Positions 53,568 to 63,469 are shown, counted from the first letter of the stretch. The stretch: DNA of 64,000 nt from DATKJS01 sp050015275 (GCA_050015275.1 JBEKBS010000004.1:72209-136208); one strand, 5' to 3'. Notes: generated by a model from the letters alone, not told the origin. Translations and numbers: made by a program.

Positions 53568-55145
53568 ATGGAAATTCTTAAGAAAAACCTGAACATTGTC
53601 GCGATCGTCCTGATCCTCTCGGCTCTGGCGGCAGCGATGGTCTGGCCCTATAAGAAGGCCCTCATCCTGGCCCTCGGCGCAGCCGGCCTCCTGGCCCTCC
53701 TCGCCTACGTCATCCTCCATCTCCCGTCCCTTAGGCGGGGATTTCGCAGGAGATCGTTCATCTACTCGGGCAATATGCTCCTTGTCATCGTCCTCGTCCT
53801 CGCCATCCTCGTGCTGGCCAACTTTTTCCTTTCCAGGCACACTGTCCGCCTCGATCTCACGGCGGCCAAGATCCACAGCCTGTCCGACCAGTCCCTCACG
53901 GTCCTTAAGAGCCTGAAGACGGACGTCTCGATCAAGGGCTTTTTCCGCCTGGGCAACGAGAGCCGGGCGGCCACGGAGAACCTGCTGAAGATCTACGCTT
54001 ACCATTCCGCGAGGATCAAGGCCGAGTTCATCGACCCCGATAAGAACCCGGGCCTGGTCAAGCGCTACGACGTCACCCAGGACGGGACGACGGTCTTCGA
54101 AGCCGGGGGCAAAGAGAGCCGGATCACGTCCTCCTCCGAGGAGGACATCACCAACGCCCTTATCAAAGTCACCCGGGCCCAGAAGAAAGTCATCTATTTC
54201 CTGGAGGGACACGGCGAGGGGACCCTGGCCGAGACCGGAGACACCGGATATTCGACCGCCAAGACCGAGCTCGAGAAGCTCGGCTACGAGGTCAAGAAGC
54301 AGACCCTGGCCCTGGCGGACGGCTTCCCGAAGGACTGCGCCCTCCTCGTCGTTCCGGGGCCCAAGAAGGACCTCCTGCCGAACGAGCTCGACACCGTGAA
54401 CAAGTATATCCAGGACGGAGGCCGGGTCTTCTTCATGATCGACCCGGAAACGGCGCCGGGGATGAAGCCGTTCCTGGCCCGGTACGGTTTCAAGCTCGAC
54501 GACGATGTCGTCGTCGACACGGTCTCCCGCCTCCTCGGCGGAGACTACTTCATGCCGGTCGTGAGTGAGTACGAGGAGCACCCGATCACGCGGAAGTTCA
54601 ACTACGCGACCTTCTACCCCTATGCCAGGTCCGTCGAGATCAGCGACACGAAACCGGAGGGGGCGACGCTCACCGCCCTGGCCAAGACGAGCCCGAACTC
54701 CTGGGCCGAGCGCGAGCTCGCGGCGAAGCAGGTCAAGTTCAATAAGGACAAGGACCGTCAGGGCCCGATCACCCTGGCGGCCGTGGCCTCGCTCAAGGTC
54801 AAACCCCAAGAGGCGCCGCCCGCCGAAGCCACGCCCGCCGGGAAGGCGGCCGGGGAAAAGACGGCAAGCGAAAAGGAGGCCCGGATCGCCGTCGTCGGCG
54901 ATTCGGACTTCGTCAAGAACAACTATTACAACCTGTCCGGCAACGGCAACTTCTTCCTCAATATCGCCAACTGGCTGACCGAGGAGTCCGACCTCATCTC
55001 CATCCAACCGAAGACCCAGACACCGCGGACGATCCAACTCACGTCCGTGGAAATGTCCTTCATGAAGCTCGTCGTCCTCTATCTGCTGCCGCTCGGAGTC
55101 CTGGCCCTGGGCCTCCTCGTTTGGTTCAGGCGGAGGTCGCTGTGA
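53568..55145 (+). CDS. GldG-like ABC auxiliary protein
   Basis: 525 residues. Three membrane segments lie at the N-terminus (about 9-85). A long periplasmic part (about 90-495) follows, with LDLTAAKIHSLSDQSLTVLKSL, IDPDKNPGLVKRY and VIYFLEGHGEG, which define the GldG/ABC_transp_aux domain. A Pro/Ala-rich linker (about 410-440) and a C-terminal membrane segment complete it. It starts 3 bp after the permease and overlaps the next gene by 4 nt. In GldAFG systems this subunit spans the periplasm beside the permease. Confidence 0.87.
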   Translation: MEILKKNLNIVAIVLILSALAAAMVWPYKKALILALGAAGLLALLAYVILHLPSLRRGFRRRSFIYSGNMLLVIVLVLAILVLANFFLSRHTVRLDLTAAKIHSLSDQSLTVLKSLKTDVSIKGFFRLGNESRAATENLLKIYAYHSARIKAEFIDPDKNPGLVKRYDVTQDGTTVFEAGGKESRITSSSEEDITNALIKVTRAQKKVIYFLEGHGEGTLAETGDTGYSTAKTELEKLGYEVKKQTLALADGFPKDCALLVVPGPKKDLLPNELDTVNKYIQDGGRVFFMIDPETAPGMKPFLARYGFKLDDDVVVDTVSRLLGGDYFMPVVSEYEEHPITRKFNYATFYPYARSVEISDTKPEGATLTALAKTSPNSWAERELAAKQVKFNKDKDRQGPITLAAVASLKVKPQEAPPAEATPAGKAAGEKTASEKEARIAVVGDSDFVKNNYYNLSGNGNFFLNIANWLTEESDLISIQPKTQTPRTIQLTSVEMSFMKLVVLYLLPLGVLALGLLVWFRRRSL

Positions 55146-56539
55146 GATTCAAGACGACCCTCATCCTGCTGGCCGTTTTCGCCGGCCTTCTCGTCGTTGT
55201 CCTCCTCTTCGAATCCAAGGGGAAACGGGAGGAGGCCGTCAAGGAGAAGAAGCAGAAGCTCGTCGACGTGGCGGCGGCAGACGTCGAGAGGATCGAATTC
55301 AAGAAGGAGGACGGGACGATCTCTTTCCGGAAGGACGGCAAGGGCGCCTGGCGGATCACGGCGCCCCTGGAAGCCAATGCCGATGGGGCCGAGGTCGACG
55401 GGCTCCTGTCGGGCTTTTCCAGCCTCCGCATCGAGCGAGTGGTCGAGAAGGAGGCCAAGGACCTCAAGGCCTATGAAATCCCGGGGCGAGAAATCGCCCT
55501 CTGGGTCAAGGGAAGGGCCGTGCCCGTGAGGATCCTCGTCGGCATGGAAAATCCTCTCGACAAATCGCTCTACGCCAAGCGCGAGGACGACCCGCGCCTC
55601 GTTCTGCTCTCGAGTTCCCTGAAGACAACGCTCGACAAGAAGGTCTTCGATTTCCGGGAAAAGGACATCTTCAAGTTCGAAACGGCCGACGTCAAGACCG
55701 TCCGCGTCAGGGCCAAGGACGTATCTTGGGAGGCCGTCCGCGAGGCCGACGGCTGGCTCCTCAAGTCCCCGGTCCGGGCCCTGGCGAACAAGAGCAAGGT
55801 GGACACCTTGCTCGAATCCCTCTCCGCCCTCAAGGCCAAGGAGTTCCTGTCCGAAACGAAAGATCCTGAAGACGTCAGGAAGCTCGGCCTGGGAAAGCCT
55901 GAATATGAAGTGACCCTCACGATGCCCACGGCCAAGAAGGACATTGTTTTTTCTCTCCACAAAGACGGCGACAAATCCTCTGTCATGACCTCTCAGTCCA
56001 ACAAGATCATCGCCTTCGACGGCTCTCTTCTCGCCGACCTCGAGAAAAAAACCGACGAGCTCCGTGAAAAAAAGGTTGCCCAGTTCGCGAGCTGGGAGGC
56101 GAACAGGATCTCTGTGAAGGAAGGCTTGTTCGAGCTGTCCGCGCTTAAGGAGAAGGTCAAAGACGAAGAGAAATGGCTCCTGGGGACGAAGGCCAAGGAT
56201 GTCGCCGACGGGGCCAAGATCGAAGAGCTCATCCGCAAGATCGGAGGGCTGGAGGCCACGGCGTTCATCGACAATCCGAAAAGCCTGTCGGAATTCGGGC
56301 TCGACAAGCCGACCGCCGAGGTCACGGTCTGGACCAAGGCGCACGACGGCAAGGTCGGGGAAACCCGCCTCCTCATAGGCAAAGAGGACAAGAACAAAAA
56401 ACAGGTCGTCGTCAAGAACGTCAGGCTGGATTATCTCTTCCGCGTCGATGCCTCCTTCCTCCAGGACCTCCCGAAGGGAACGAAGGACTGGAAAGCGGAG
56501 CCGGCCAACCCGCCCGACGCGGGAGACAAGAAAAAATAG
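55142..56539 (+). CDS. DUF4340 domain-containing membrane protein
   Basis: 465 residues from the GTG at 55142, overlapping the previous stop (GTGA). One membrane segment (about 4-24) anchors the protein; the rest is periplasmic and beta-rich. It contains at least two repeats of the DUF4340 pattern (KDG.GAWRITAPLEANADGAEVDGLL near 60-90, and DGWLLKSPVRALANKSKVDTLL near 205-226). These domains usually accompany GldG-like proteins in an operon, as here. The role in the complex is unknown. Confidence 0.85.
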   Translation: MRFKTTLILLAVFAGLLVVVLLFESKGKREEAVKEKKQKLVDVAAADVERIEFKKEDGTISFRKDGKGAWRITAPLEANADGAEVDGLLSGFSSLRIERVVEKEAKDLKAYEIPGREIALWVKGRAVPVRILVGMENPLDKSLYAKREDDPRLVLLSSSLKTTLDKKVFDFREKDIFKFETADVKTVRVRAKDVSWEAVREADGWLLKSPVRALANKSKVDTLLESLSALKAKEFLSETKDPEDVRKLGLGKPEYEVTLTMPTAKKDIVFSLHKDGDKSSVMTSQSNKIIAFDGSLLADLEKKTDELREKKVAQFASWEANRISVKEGLFELSALKEKVKDEEKWLLGTKAKDVADGAKIEELIRKIGGLEATAFIDNPKSLSEFGLDKPTAEVTVWTKAHDGKVGETRLLIGKEDKNKKQVVVKNVRLDYLFRVDASFLQDLPKGTKDWKAEPANPPDAGDKKK

Positions 56540-56553
56540 CGGCGCCGGACCCC

Positions 56554-57672
56554 ATGCCGAAGCCACATCCGGCCTCTCCCTCCAAAAAGCTGGACGCGGG
56601 GATTGGGGACGGGAATTTCGTTCGAAAACTCGTCACTTGGTACAGGGCCCATCACCGCAGGCTCCCGTGGCGGGAAACCTCGGACCCCTACCGGATCTGG
56701 ATCTCCGAGATCATGCTCCAGCAGACGACCGTCCGGGCCGTCATCCCCTACTTCAAGAGGTGGATGCGCCTTTTCCCGGACATGCGGGCGCTGGCCCGGG
56801 CGTCTCTCCATAAGGTCCTTCGGGCCTGGCAGGGGCTCGGCTACTATCAAAGGGCGAGGAACCTCCACCGGACAGCCGGCATCCTCGTCCGCGACTACAA
56901 CGGCCGGATCCCCGACGATGAAAAAACCGTCCGGAGGCTGCCGGGCTTCGGGCCCTACACGACGGCTGCGGTCCTGAGCCTCGCATACGGCCGGCCGCTC
57001 CCGGTCATCGACGCCAACGTCCGCCGCGTCCTCATGAGGGTCCTCGGCCTCCGGGGCGAGGCCTCGGCCCGGAACGACAGGACGATCATGGAGTTCCTCG
57101 GCGGGCTGTTTCCAACCCGCGACCCCGGCCTCTTCAACCAGGCCATGATGGAGCTCGGGGCGCTCGTATGCCGGAGCCGCGATCCCCTGTGCCTGCGCTG
57201 TCCGTTCATCGGCTCCTGCCGCGCCGCCCGCGAGGACCGGCAGGAGATCATTCCCCGGCCGAGGAAACGAACGACGAAGAGGATCGAAGCCGTCGTCGCC
57301 GTCATTGAAGACAGCGGCCGGTTCCTCATCCAAAGACGTCCTCCGGGCGGGCTCTTCCCCGGCCTCTGGGAATTCCCGGGAGGCAAGAGGGAACGGGGAG
57401 AGAGCCGCGAACGCGCCCTGCGCCGAGAGGTCCTCGAGGAAACGGACGCGCGGATCAAGAACATCCGCTTCCTGACCACCGTCAAACACGCATACACACA
57501 GTTCCAGGTGACGCTTCATGTTTTCCGGTGCGAATTGAGGGCCCCTGCCCCGCTTCCCGGCAAGGACCGCCGCTGGGTCTCCCTCCGCTCCGTCAGGCGT
57601 TACCCCCTGCCGTCGGGAAGCGCCAAGATCGTTGATTTTCTGGCGGAACGCGGCTCCGACGCCTCGGACTGA
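56554..57672 (+). CDS. mutY: A/G-specific adenine glycosylase
   Basis: 372 residues from the ATG at 56554. Catalytic Glu is in SEIMLQQTT; LPGFGPYTTAAVLSLAYG is the helix-hairpin-helix and IDANV has the catalytic Asp. The [4Fe-4S] cysteines are in CRSRDPLCLRCPFIGSC (spacing 6-2-5). The C-terminal Nudix-like domain has GGKRERGESRERALRREVLEET, used for 8-oxoG recognition. It removes adenine opposite 8-oxoguanine. It follows the DUF4340 gene by 14 bp. Confidence 0.95.
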   Translation: MPKPHPASPSKKLDAGIGDGNFVRKLVTWYRAHHRRLPWRETSDPYRIWISEIMLQQTTVRAVIPYFKRWMRLFPDMRALARASLHKVLRAWQGLGYYQRARNLHRTAGILVRDYNGRIPDDEKTVRRLPGFGPYTTAAVLSLAYGRPLPVIDANVRRVLMRVLGLRGEASARNDRTIMEFLGGLFPTRDPGLFNQAMMELGALVCRSRDPLCLRCPFIGSCRAAREDRQEIIPRPRKRTTKRIEAVVAVIEDSGRFLIQRRPPGGLFPGLWEFPGGKRERGESRERALRREVLEETDARIKNIRFLTTVKHAYTQFQVTLHVFRCELRAPAPLPGKDRRWVSLRSVRRYPLPSGSAKIVDFLAERGSDASD

Positions 57673-57721
57673 GGGGGACGCCTTCTCGAAATCCTTCCGC
57701 TTCTCGGCCGGCCGATGACAG

Positions 57722-58900
57722 TTACTTCAAGCCGAGCTCTTTGTGCTTCCGGGCCACGGAATCGGCCAGCCGGTCGAGGGCTTGGAAATCCCCTTCCTTC
57801 GGCATCCCCTTGCAAACAACCTGGTCCAGGAACTCAACCTTGAGGTTGGGCATGGACGCCTTGATCATCTCGGGCATCTTGCCGGCCCAGCCGAAAGAGC
57901 CGATGATCGAGGCGAAGCGGGCCTTGGGTCGCAAGGCGTTGGCCAGGACGACGGCATAGAGAAGGGCGGGATGAGGGCCGACGTGGACGGTCGGCGCCCC
58001 GAAGATGATCGTCGCCGCGTCCACCAGGCTCATGGCCAGCTTCCCGATGTCGGCCGTGGCCATGTTGAAGGGTTGGACAGTAACGTCCCGCTCCGCCAGC
58101 CCGGCGATCAGCCGGTCGACCATGAGGGCGGTCGACCCGTGCATGCTCACCCAGGGGAGGACGACGACGTTGTGAGGCTCGTCGTCGGTCCAGTCGCGGT
58201 AGGCCTGGATGATGGACGCCGGGTTACGATAGATCGGACCGTGGCTCGGGGCGATCATCCGGATGTCCAGGCCGCCAATCTTCTCCATGTCCTGCCGGAT
58301 GATCTTCCGGAACGGCATCATGATCTCGGCGTAGTATCTCTTGGCCGGCTCGGCCACGCATTCAACGCCCTCGATGAAAAGGTCCGACGACGCCAAGTGG
58401 GAGCCGAACCAGTCGCAGCTGAAGAGGACTTTGTCCTCCTCGAGATACGTGGACATGGTCTCCGGCCAATGGACCCACGGCGTGTAGATGAACCGGAGGG
58501 TCTTTCCGCCCAGGGAAAGGGTTTCCCCGTCCCGGACGGCCCGGATGCGCTCCTCGGCGACATGGAGGTGGTCGATGAGCATTCCCTTGGCCAGGCTCGA
58601 ACATAGGAGCACGGCTTCGGGGTGGCGCCCGAGGACCCACGGGATGGACCCGGAATGGTCCTGCTCGGCATGGTGGGCGACGAGATAATCGATCCTATCG
58701 ACCCCCCGGAGGTGGCTCTCGAGCAAGGGGAGCTTGGCCGGATCGACCGTGTCCAGAAGGGCCGTCTTATCCCGGCCCGTGATAAGATAGGCGTTGTAGC
58801 TCGTTCCGTCCGGGAGGGGGATCAGTGAATCGAAAAGCCTCCGGTCCCAGTCTTCAGCCCCGACCCATAAGACGCCCGGCGCGATCTCTCTCGGTTTCAT
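57722..58900 (-). CDS. Flavodiiron protein (A-type flavoprotein)
   Basis: 392 residues from the second in-frame ATG at 58900; an upstream ATG at 58921 precedes the Shine-Dalgarno (AGGAG). The beta-lactamase-like domain carries the diiron ligands His77, Glu79, Asp81 and His82 (HHAEQDHSG), His144, Asp163 and His220 (PSHG). The flavodoxin domain (from about 240) binds FMN. Such proteins reduce oxygen or nitric oxide and protect anaerobes. It converges on mutY and has its own promoter. Confidence 0.94.
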   Translation of the reverse strand: MKPREIAPGVLWVGAEDWDRRLFDSLIPLPDGTSYNAYLITGRDKTALLDTVDPAKLPLLESHLRGVDRIDYLVAHHAEQDHSGSIPWVLGRHPEAVLLCSSLAKGMLIDHLHVAEERIRAVRDGETLSLGGKTLRFIYTPWVHWPETMSTYLEEDKVLFSCDWFGSHLASSDLFIEGVECVAEPAKRYYAEIMMPFRKIIRQDMEKIGGLDIRMIAPSHGPIYRNPASIIQAYRDWTDDEPHNVVVLPWVSMHGSTALMVDRLIAGLAERDVTVQPFNMATADIGKLAMSLVDAATIIFGAPTVHVGPHPALLYAVVLANALRPKARFASIIGSFGWAGKMPEMIKASMPNLKVEFLDQVVCKGMPKEGDFQALDRLADSVARKHKELGLK

Positions 58901-58935
58901 GAAGTGATGACTCCTTCGCACATTAATCCCTACTT

Positions 58936-58964
58936 ATTTTATAGTATTTAATTGCCGGATTCAA
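58936..58964 (-). promoter_or_regulatory. Putative promoter of the flavodiiron gene
   Basis: Minus strand: TTGAAT (58959-58964), exact 17-bp spacer, TAAAAT (58936-58941). The leader is about 29 nt and holds the AGGAG site. Confidence 0.6.
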
Positions 58965-59033
58965 GCCCCTCTCTGGGGCGCGACACGGGCCAAGACCCCT
59001 TATGATGAAGGCGGTGCGCTGGCGGGCGGTCCG

Positions 59034-59489
59034 CTAGACGTCCGGGTACCGGCGTTTGGCGAAATAGATGATCTCCGGGTGCTTCTCGTAACCCAGCCGC
59101 CCGAAGACCTCCATCGAAACCGTGTTCTCTTCTTCGATGAGGCAGGCAAAGATCTCCATTCCCGCGGCGGCCAGGCGTCTTTCGGCTTCAAGGATGAGCC
59201 GCCGACCGATCCCCTTCTTTCTCCACGACGCGTCCACGGCCAGCCGGTTGATCCAGCCCTTGCGGCCGTCGTGGGTCGCCAGGACGGTCCCGATGACGCG
59301 GCCCTCACCTTCGGCCACGAGGAAAAAGATGTTGGGTCGGCCGAGCTGTTTCTCGATATTGGCCCGGCTGTCCCGGCCCAGCGGCTTGAGGGGAAGCCCG
59401 CCCTCCGCCCAGAGCGCCATGACCCGGTCGTATTCCGTCATCGAGAAATCTCTGACGATAACCCGGCCCTCCCGACGAACGTGCGGCAT
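59034..59489 (-). CDS. GNAT family N-acetyltransferase
   Basis: 151 residues. The acetyl-CoA loop reads RKKGIGRRL (motif A, about 91-99), preceded by INRLAVDASW and followed by ENTVSMEVFGRLGYEKHPE. The first 15 residues suggest an ordinary GNAT fold without extra domains. The acceptor could be a protein amino group, an antibiotic or a small amine. A G-rich site (GGGGG) precedes the ATG. Confidence 0.9.
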   Translation of the reverse strand: MPHVRREGRVIVRDFSMTEYDRVMALWAEGGLPLKPLGRDSRANIEKQLGRPNIFFLVAEGEGRVIGTVLATHDGRKGWINRLAVDASWRKKGIGRRLILEAERRLAAAGMEIFACLIEEENTVSMEVFGRLGYEKHPEIIYFAKRRYPDV

Positions 59490-59540
59490 CGGGCACCCCC
59501 TTTCTTGAAGCTCTCCGGGACCTTCGGCGGCCCCGGCCGG

Positions 59541-60173
59541 TCAGCGGACGAACAGCACGAACGTGCCCGCAAGGACAGCGGCAGCGAGGATGCCAATGAT
59601 GACCGCCCTCGCGCGCCCGCCTCTCTTGATATGACCCAGGCCCGCGGCCAGGGTCAGCAGCCAGGCCGCTGCCATCCCGGCCAGGATATAAAACGCGAAA
59701 TAGAGGACCTGCCACAACCCGGGCCGGGCCAGGATGTCGACGAGCTCCTCCTGGCCCATCCCGAGGGCCATGAACAGAGCCGCCACGCCCAGGGGGATCC
59801 AGGCCAGGAAAAGCGACCCCGCCAGGGCGATCCCGCTGAGTGCGGTCGTCTTCTCGAATGCCGGCCCGCCCTGTTCGCGCTTCATGAGAAGGCGCATCAA
59901 ACCCGCGACCAAGGCCCAGGCCAGGAGCGCGTAAGGGACTGCGAAAATCGTCTGCCAAAAATAATAGTTCTCGGGCGCGATCTTCAGGAAGGCTGTCGTC
60001 AGAGGGACTGCCCCGGCGACGGTCAAGGCGAGCGAGACCGCGGCATAGAGGGCGCCGACGAAGACGACGGCCTGGGCCGCCCGCAGGGTCGGGCGCGGCT
60101 CCTTGAGGATACGCTTCATGCTCTTGGCGGGAGAAGCGGCCGTTACGACGACGTAGGAAACGAAATTCGACAT
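59541..60173 (-). CDS. Yip1-family membrane protein
   Basis: 210 residues with about five membrane segments (about 33-55, 67-89, 108-134, 150-170, 184-205). The pattern with an N-terminal amphipathic helix (AASPAKSMKRILKEPRPTL) followed by the first helix resembles Yip1 domain proteins, whose bacterial role is unknown. It lies 38 bp after the GH106-like gene in the same orientation. AAAGGA lies upstream of the ATG. Confidence 0.65.
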   Translation of the reverse strand: MSNFVSYVVVTAASPAKSMKRILKEPRPTLRAAQAVVFVGALYAAVSLALTVAGAVPLTTAFLKIAPENYYFWQTIFAVPYALLAWALVAGLMRLLMKREQGGPAFEKTTALSGIALAGSLFLAWIPLGVAALFMALGMGQEELVDILARPGLWQVLYFAFYILAGMAAAWLLTLAAGLGHIKRGGRARAVIIGILAAAVLAGTFVLFVR

Positions 60174-60211
60174 GACGGAGGATTCCTTTCAGCACACGAA
60201 CAGGCTCTTGG

Positions 60212-63200
60212 TCATCGGGTCATGATCCTCATGATCTTGAAATCCTCGAAAAGGCCGTAGTCGACCACGGAATATTCGGAGCCGGGCGGAAAGCCGCCCC
60301 TGGCCCCCTGCTGGAAAGACCCCGGCCAGGCCCTGCCGAGCGGCGGGCTGTTGTGGAAAGGTCCGAGGGTGTTCTTGAGCGTTCCGCAGACGACGACGGA
60401 AACATCGTTCGGGCCGGGGACAAGCGCATCCGTGACATCGAGCTCGAAAGGCGCGAAGGCGATGGCCCCGGCGGCCTTGCCGCCGACGAACACTTCGGCA
60501 ACGGCGCCGCGCCAGGCGCCGAGCCGGACGATGAACCTGGCCTTCGGTCCAGCGGAGGCCGGGATGTCGAAGGTCTTCTGGTAGCGGACCGACGCTCCGT
60601 AGAGGGGCAGCCCCTGCCCCGCCCAGGAACCGACCTTCATCGGGGCCGGCGGCCTGAGCTCAAAGCCCCTGGGCGCGGCCGTCAGCCTGAAATCGCCCAG
60701 GATGTAGACCGGCTCGAGCTCGGAATGGATAGTGAACGGCCGGGCCTTGACCGAGATCCTGTTCTTTCCGGCGACGACGTACGGACCGATGGGGTACAGG
60801 CCGAAGGCCCTGTCGAGCCACCATTCGCCGGCCAGGGGCTTGACCGCGCGCCCGTTGACCGAGACGGCGAAGAGCTCGGGCCTTTCGACGACCGCTTTCA
60901 GCTTCGAGAAATCCAGGGCATCCCCCTTGACGGCCGTGAACCAGAAGACGGCCTCATAGCCCGAGTCGGGGCGAAAGTTGTTGAGGTCCAGGATGTTCGT
61001 TCGATATTGGACCGCGCTGTCCCAAGGGTTCCGGGGGAGGCCGTGGAATTGGAAGGTCTTCTTCTGGGCGTCATAGAAATAAAGGTCCTTTTCCGTCTTC
61101 CCCCCGAGAACGAGGTCGCAGTAATCGAGCGTCAGGACGTTCGGGGATTCACGTTCGACAACGGGCTCGCCGCGGGCCGGGACCTCCTCGGTGACAAGGG
61201 AGGGAGCTTGGGCCGGCCGGGCCCGCTTCGAGAGGACGCAAAGGAGAAGGCTCCCGCCCGGCGGCAGGGAAAAGCGTGTCTCCACAAATCCTTTTTGCCT
61301 CGTGAACGGATAAGCCTTCACGGCGCCCGTGAAAAGGTCCCACTGCTCGACGGACCCGCCCTCAAGGCTCATCTTTCCCTCCGCCGACCGGACGGGGTCG
61401 GTGTTGGCCAGGAAGACGAATTGTCCTCCGTCGAATTCGCGGCGCTGGTGATAGAGCCCGGAATGGGTCGAAGGTTCGCTGAAGACGATCCTGGGCGGGC
61501 CCAGCGCGCGGACCTTGTCGAATCCCCCTCCCGGGCCGGGGTCGAGCCACCTGTCGCCGAAGGAGGCGGCCAGGGTCCTGATGTCGTTCGTGACCTTCCC
61601 GTCCACGTAATCCGGGGGCGCCGGCCAGGAGATGATCTTCCCGCCGCGCATGAGGTAGTCCCGGATGAGGACGAGGGTCGAATCATCGATGTTCTCGAAT
61701 CCCGGCGGCAGGAGGACGAGGTCGTAGGACCGGCCTCCGACGGCCAGCTTGAGGTTCCGGATCGAGCCGAATTCCTCGAGGGTCTTCTCGCTCGCGAGGT
61801 CGTATTCGACATGCTGGGCCTCGAGGAGATGGACGAAGCTCTGGAAGTCCTCGCCGACCGCTTTCAGCCGGGCCGATTCGGCCACGGGCGAATAGTGCAT
61901 CCAGGCCGTGGTCGTCGGCTCGATGACCAGGATCCGGTTGACCTGCTCGCCCGAGCTCATCACGACGGACAACCGGCCGAAATAATCGGCCAGGATGTTG
62001 TAGGATTTCCACCACGGCTCGTGGTAGGAAAAGGAGAGCGGATGGTCGCGCTTGCGGGCGCCCTTGATCGTCGCGTAGGACAGGTGCTGGGTGAGGAAGT
62101 TCACGCCGAGGGCGAACTCCCAGTCGCCGATCCTCTTCTGGTCGAAGAAGGTCATGTCCCAGCCCCCGGCCCCGTAGGTCTCGGACATCGTCCGGCGCCG
62201 GCCGAGCTGGTTGGCGGAGCTCCTGATCTCGCGGACAGACCGGTCGTTGCCGAACTGGGCGTGGGGCCCGGCCTCCCAGTCGTTCATGAGGATATCGATC
62301 CCGGGCATGTGGGCATAGGCGGCGATGGCCAGGTTGTCGGGGGATTCCCGGGGAGTGGGCCATTCGTGGTCCCAATAATGGCCGGTGAAGACGAGGTTAT
62401 TGTCGGTGCAGTAGGCATAATAGGGCTTGGCCCAGTTCTCGATGAAGAGGTCGAGCAGGGTCGAATAATAGTTATGGCGGACCCGCTTCCACTCGCCGAC
62501 CTCGTCGAAGAGCGAAACAAGGTTGGGCTTGAGGTCGTAGCCCCACTTCGTTTGGAAGGCCTGGAAAAGAGCCGGCGTATAATTGATGACGTCGGCCCCG
62601 CCGGGCGGGGCGATCTCGGCCTCGTCCTGGAAAACGCCGGGCACGGTCTGTCCGAAATCAGGCCCGACGGCTCGCTTGTAGGCGTTGAGGGTCACGTCCA
62701 GGAACTTGTCCGTCACGTTCTTGCGCATAAGGTCCACGTAGGTGAATCCGCCGAACCAGGGTGAGGGCTCCTGCCTGACGATGTCGAAAACATAATAGGA
62801 CGCCCTGTCGGCGGCGCCCGGTTTCATCTTCCCGGTCACGTCCTCGAATCCGGCCAGGGTCTGCCTGAGGACGACGAGGGGCGGGCCGCCGAACGCCTTG
62901 GGCGCGCCTTGGACACGCGTCATCCGCAGCCCGCTCCGGGCCGCGTCCGGCATCTGGGCCGGGACGTGGCCGCCGGCGAACCCTGAGGGATAGGAATTCT
63001 CGTCGTAGATCCAGACCTTCAGGCCGAGGGACTTTCCGGTCTCCACGGCGTAGCGGCAGAGAGAGAACCACTCCTCCGAGAGATACGGCGTGATCAGGCC
63101 TGGCCGGGGATGGATGAAGACGCCGCCGATGCCCCGGTCCTTGAAATCGGCCAGCTCGCGGCTGATCTCGTCCTTCGTCATCCGGTCGTTCCAGACCCAG

Positions 63201-63349
63201 AGGGGTGTCGTCCGGAACTCGGCCGGCGGGTTCCGGAAGGACTTGAGCACGTTGTCATAGGTATCGCCCGGCGATTTTGCGGCGCAGCCCGCGAGGCCCG
63301 CGGCCATGGCCAGAAAGCAAAGGAACGGGATCCACCGGTCTTTTTTCAT
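60212..63349 (-). CDS. GH106-like lipoprotein (alpha-L-rhamnosidase family)
   Basis: 1045 residues. A lipoprotein signal ends LAGC (Cys22). An N-terminal TIM-barrel-like region begins at PLWVWND with WVWND...FKDRGIGGVFIHPRPGL and VWIYDENSYPSGFAGG, typical of the GH106 rhamnosidase group. The central part (about 440-690) has the RILVIEPTTTAWMHY and NLKLAVGGRSYDLVLLPPG stretches. A C-terminal beta-sandwich (about 760-1035) follows. It would cleave rhamnose-containing plant or bacterial glycans at the cell surface. The catalytic Glu was not pinned down. Confidence 0.8.
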   Translation of the reverse strand: MKKDRWIPFLCFLAMAAGLAGCAAKSPGDTYDNVLKSFRNPPAEFRTTPLWVWNDRMTKDEISRELADFKDRGIGGVFIHPRPGLITPYLSEEWFSLCRYAVETGKSLGLKVWIYDENSYPSGFAGGHVPAQMPDAARSGLRMTRVQGAPKAFGGPPLVVLRQTLAGFEDVTGKMKPGAADRASYYVFDIVRQEPSPWFGGFTYVDLMRKNVTDKFLDVTLNAYKRAVGPDFGQTVPGVFQDEAEIAPPGGADVINYTPALFQAFQTKWGYDLKPNLVSLFDEVGEWKRVRHNYYSTLLDLFIENWAKPYYAYCTDNNLVFTGHYWDHEWPTPRESPDNLAIAAYAHMPGIDILMNDWEAGPHAQFGNDRSVREIRSSANQLGRRRTMSETYGAGGWDMTFFDQKRIGDWEFALGVNFLTQHLSYATIKGARKRDHPLSFSYHEPWWKSYNILADYFGRLSVVMSSGEQVNRILVIEPTTTAWMHYSPVAESARLKAVGEDFQSFVHLLEAQHVEYDLASEKTLEEFGSIRNLKLAVGGRSYDLVLLPPGFENIDDSTLVLIRDYLMRGGKIISWPAPPDYVDGKVTNDIRTLAASFGDRWLDPGPGGGFDKVRALGPPRIVFSEPSTHSGLYHQRREFDGGQFVFLANTDPVRSAEGKMSLEGGSVEQWDLFTGAVKAYPFTRQKGFVETRFSLPPGGSLLLCVLSKRARPAQAPSLVTEEVPARGEPVVERESPNVLTLDYCDLVLGGKTEKDLYFYDAQKKTFQFHGLPRNPWDSAVQYRTNILDLNNFRPDSGYEAVFWFTAVKGDALDFSKLKAVVERPELFAVSVNGRAVKPLAGEWWLDRAFGLYPIGPYVVAGKNRISVKARPFTIHSELEPVYILGDFRLTAAPRGFELRPPAPMKVGSWAGQGLPLYGASVRYQKTFDIPASAGPKARFIVRLGAWRGAVAEVFVGGKAAGAIAFAPFELDVTDALVPGPNDVSVVVCGTLKNTLGPFHNSPPLGRAWPGSFQQGARGGFPPGSEYSVVDYGLFEDFKIMRIMTR

Positions 63350-63425
63350 GGGAGGTCCCTTTCACGCTCGAATGGGAATGCGCCGCCGGGACGCGAACTG
63401 TTCGTGAGCGAAAGCATGCGGCCCA

Positions 63426-63454
63426 AATTTAAGGGAACGGAACCGCAAAGTCAA
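63426..63454 (-). promoter_or_regulatory. Putative promoter of the GH106-like gene
   Basis: Minus strand: TTGACT (63449-63454), 17-bp spacer, TAAATT (63426-63431). It begins about 20 bp beyond the 3' end of tRNA-Ser. Confidence 0.6.
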
Positions 63455-63469
63455 GAGAATGGGGTGGCG

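Noticed and set aside
52764..55037. 757-residue open frame on the minus strand, antisense to the permease and GldG-like genes
   Set aside because: Same cause: low-stop antisense of GC-rich coding DNA. The translation is acidic, Gly/Asp-rich and without a recognisable domain.
57673..57721. CGGCCGGCCG palindrome between mutY and the flavodiiron gene as a terminator
   Set aside because: It is a short GC palindrome without a T-run on either strand, likely to occur by chance in this composition.
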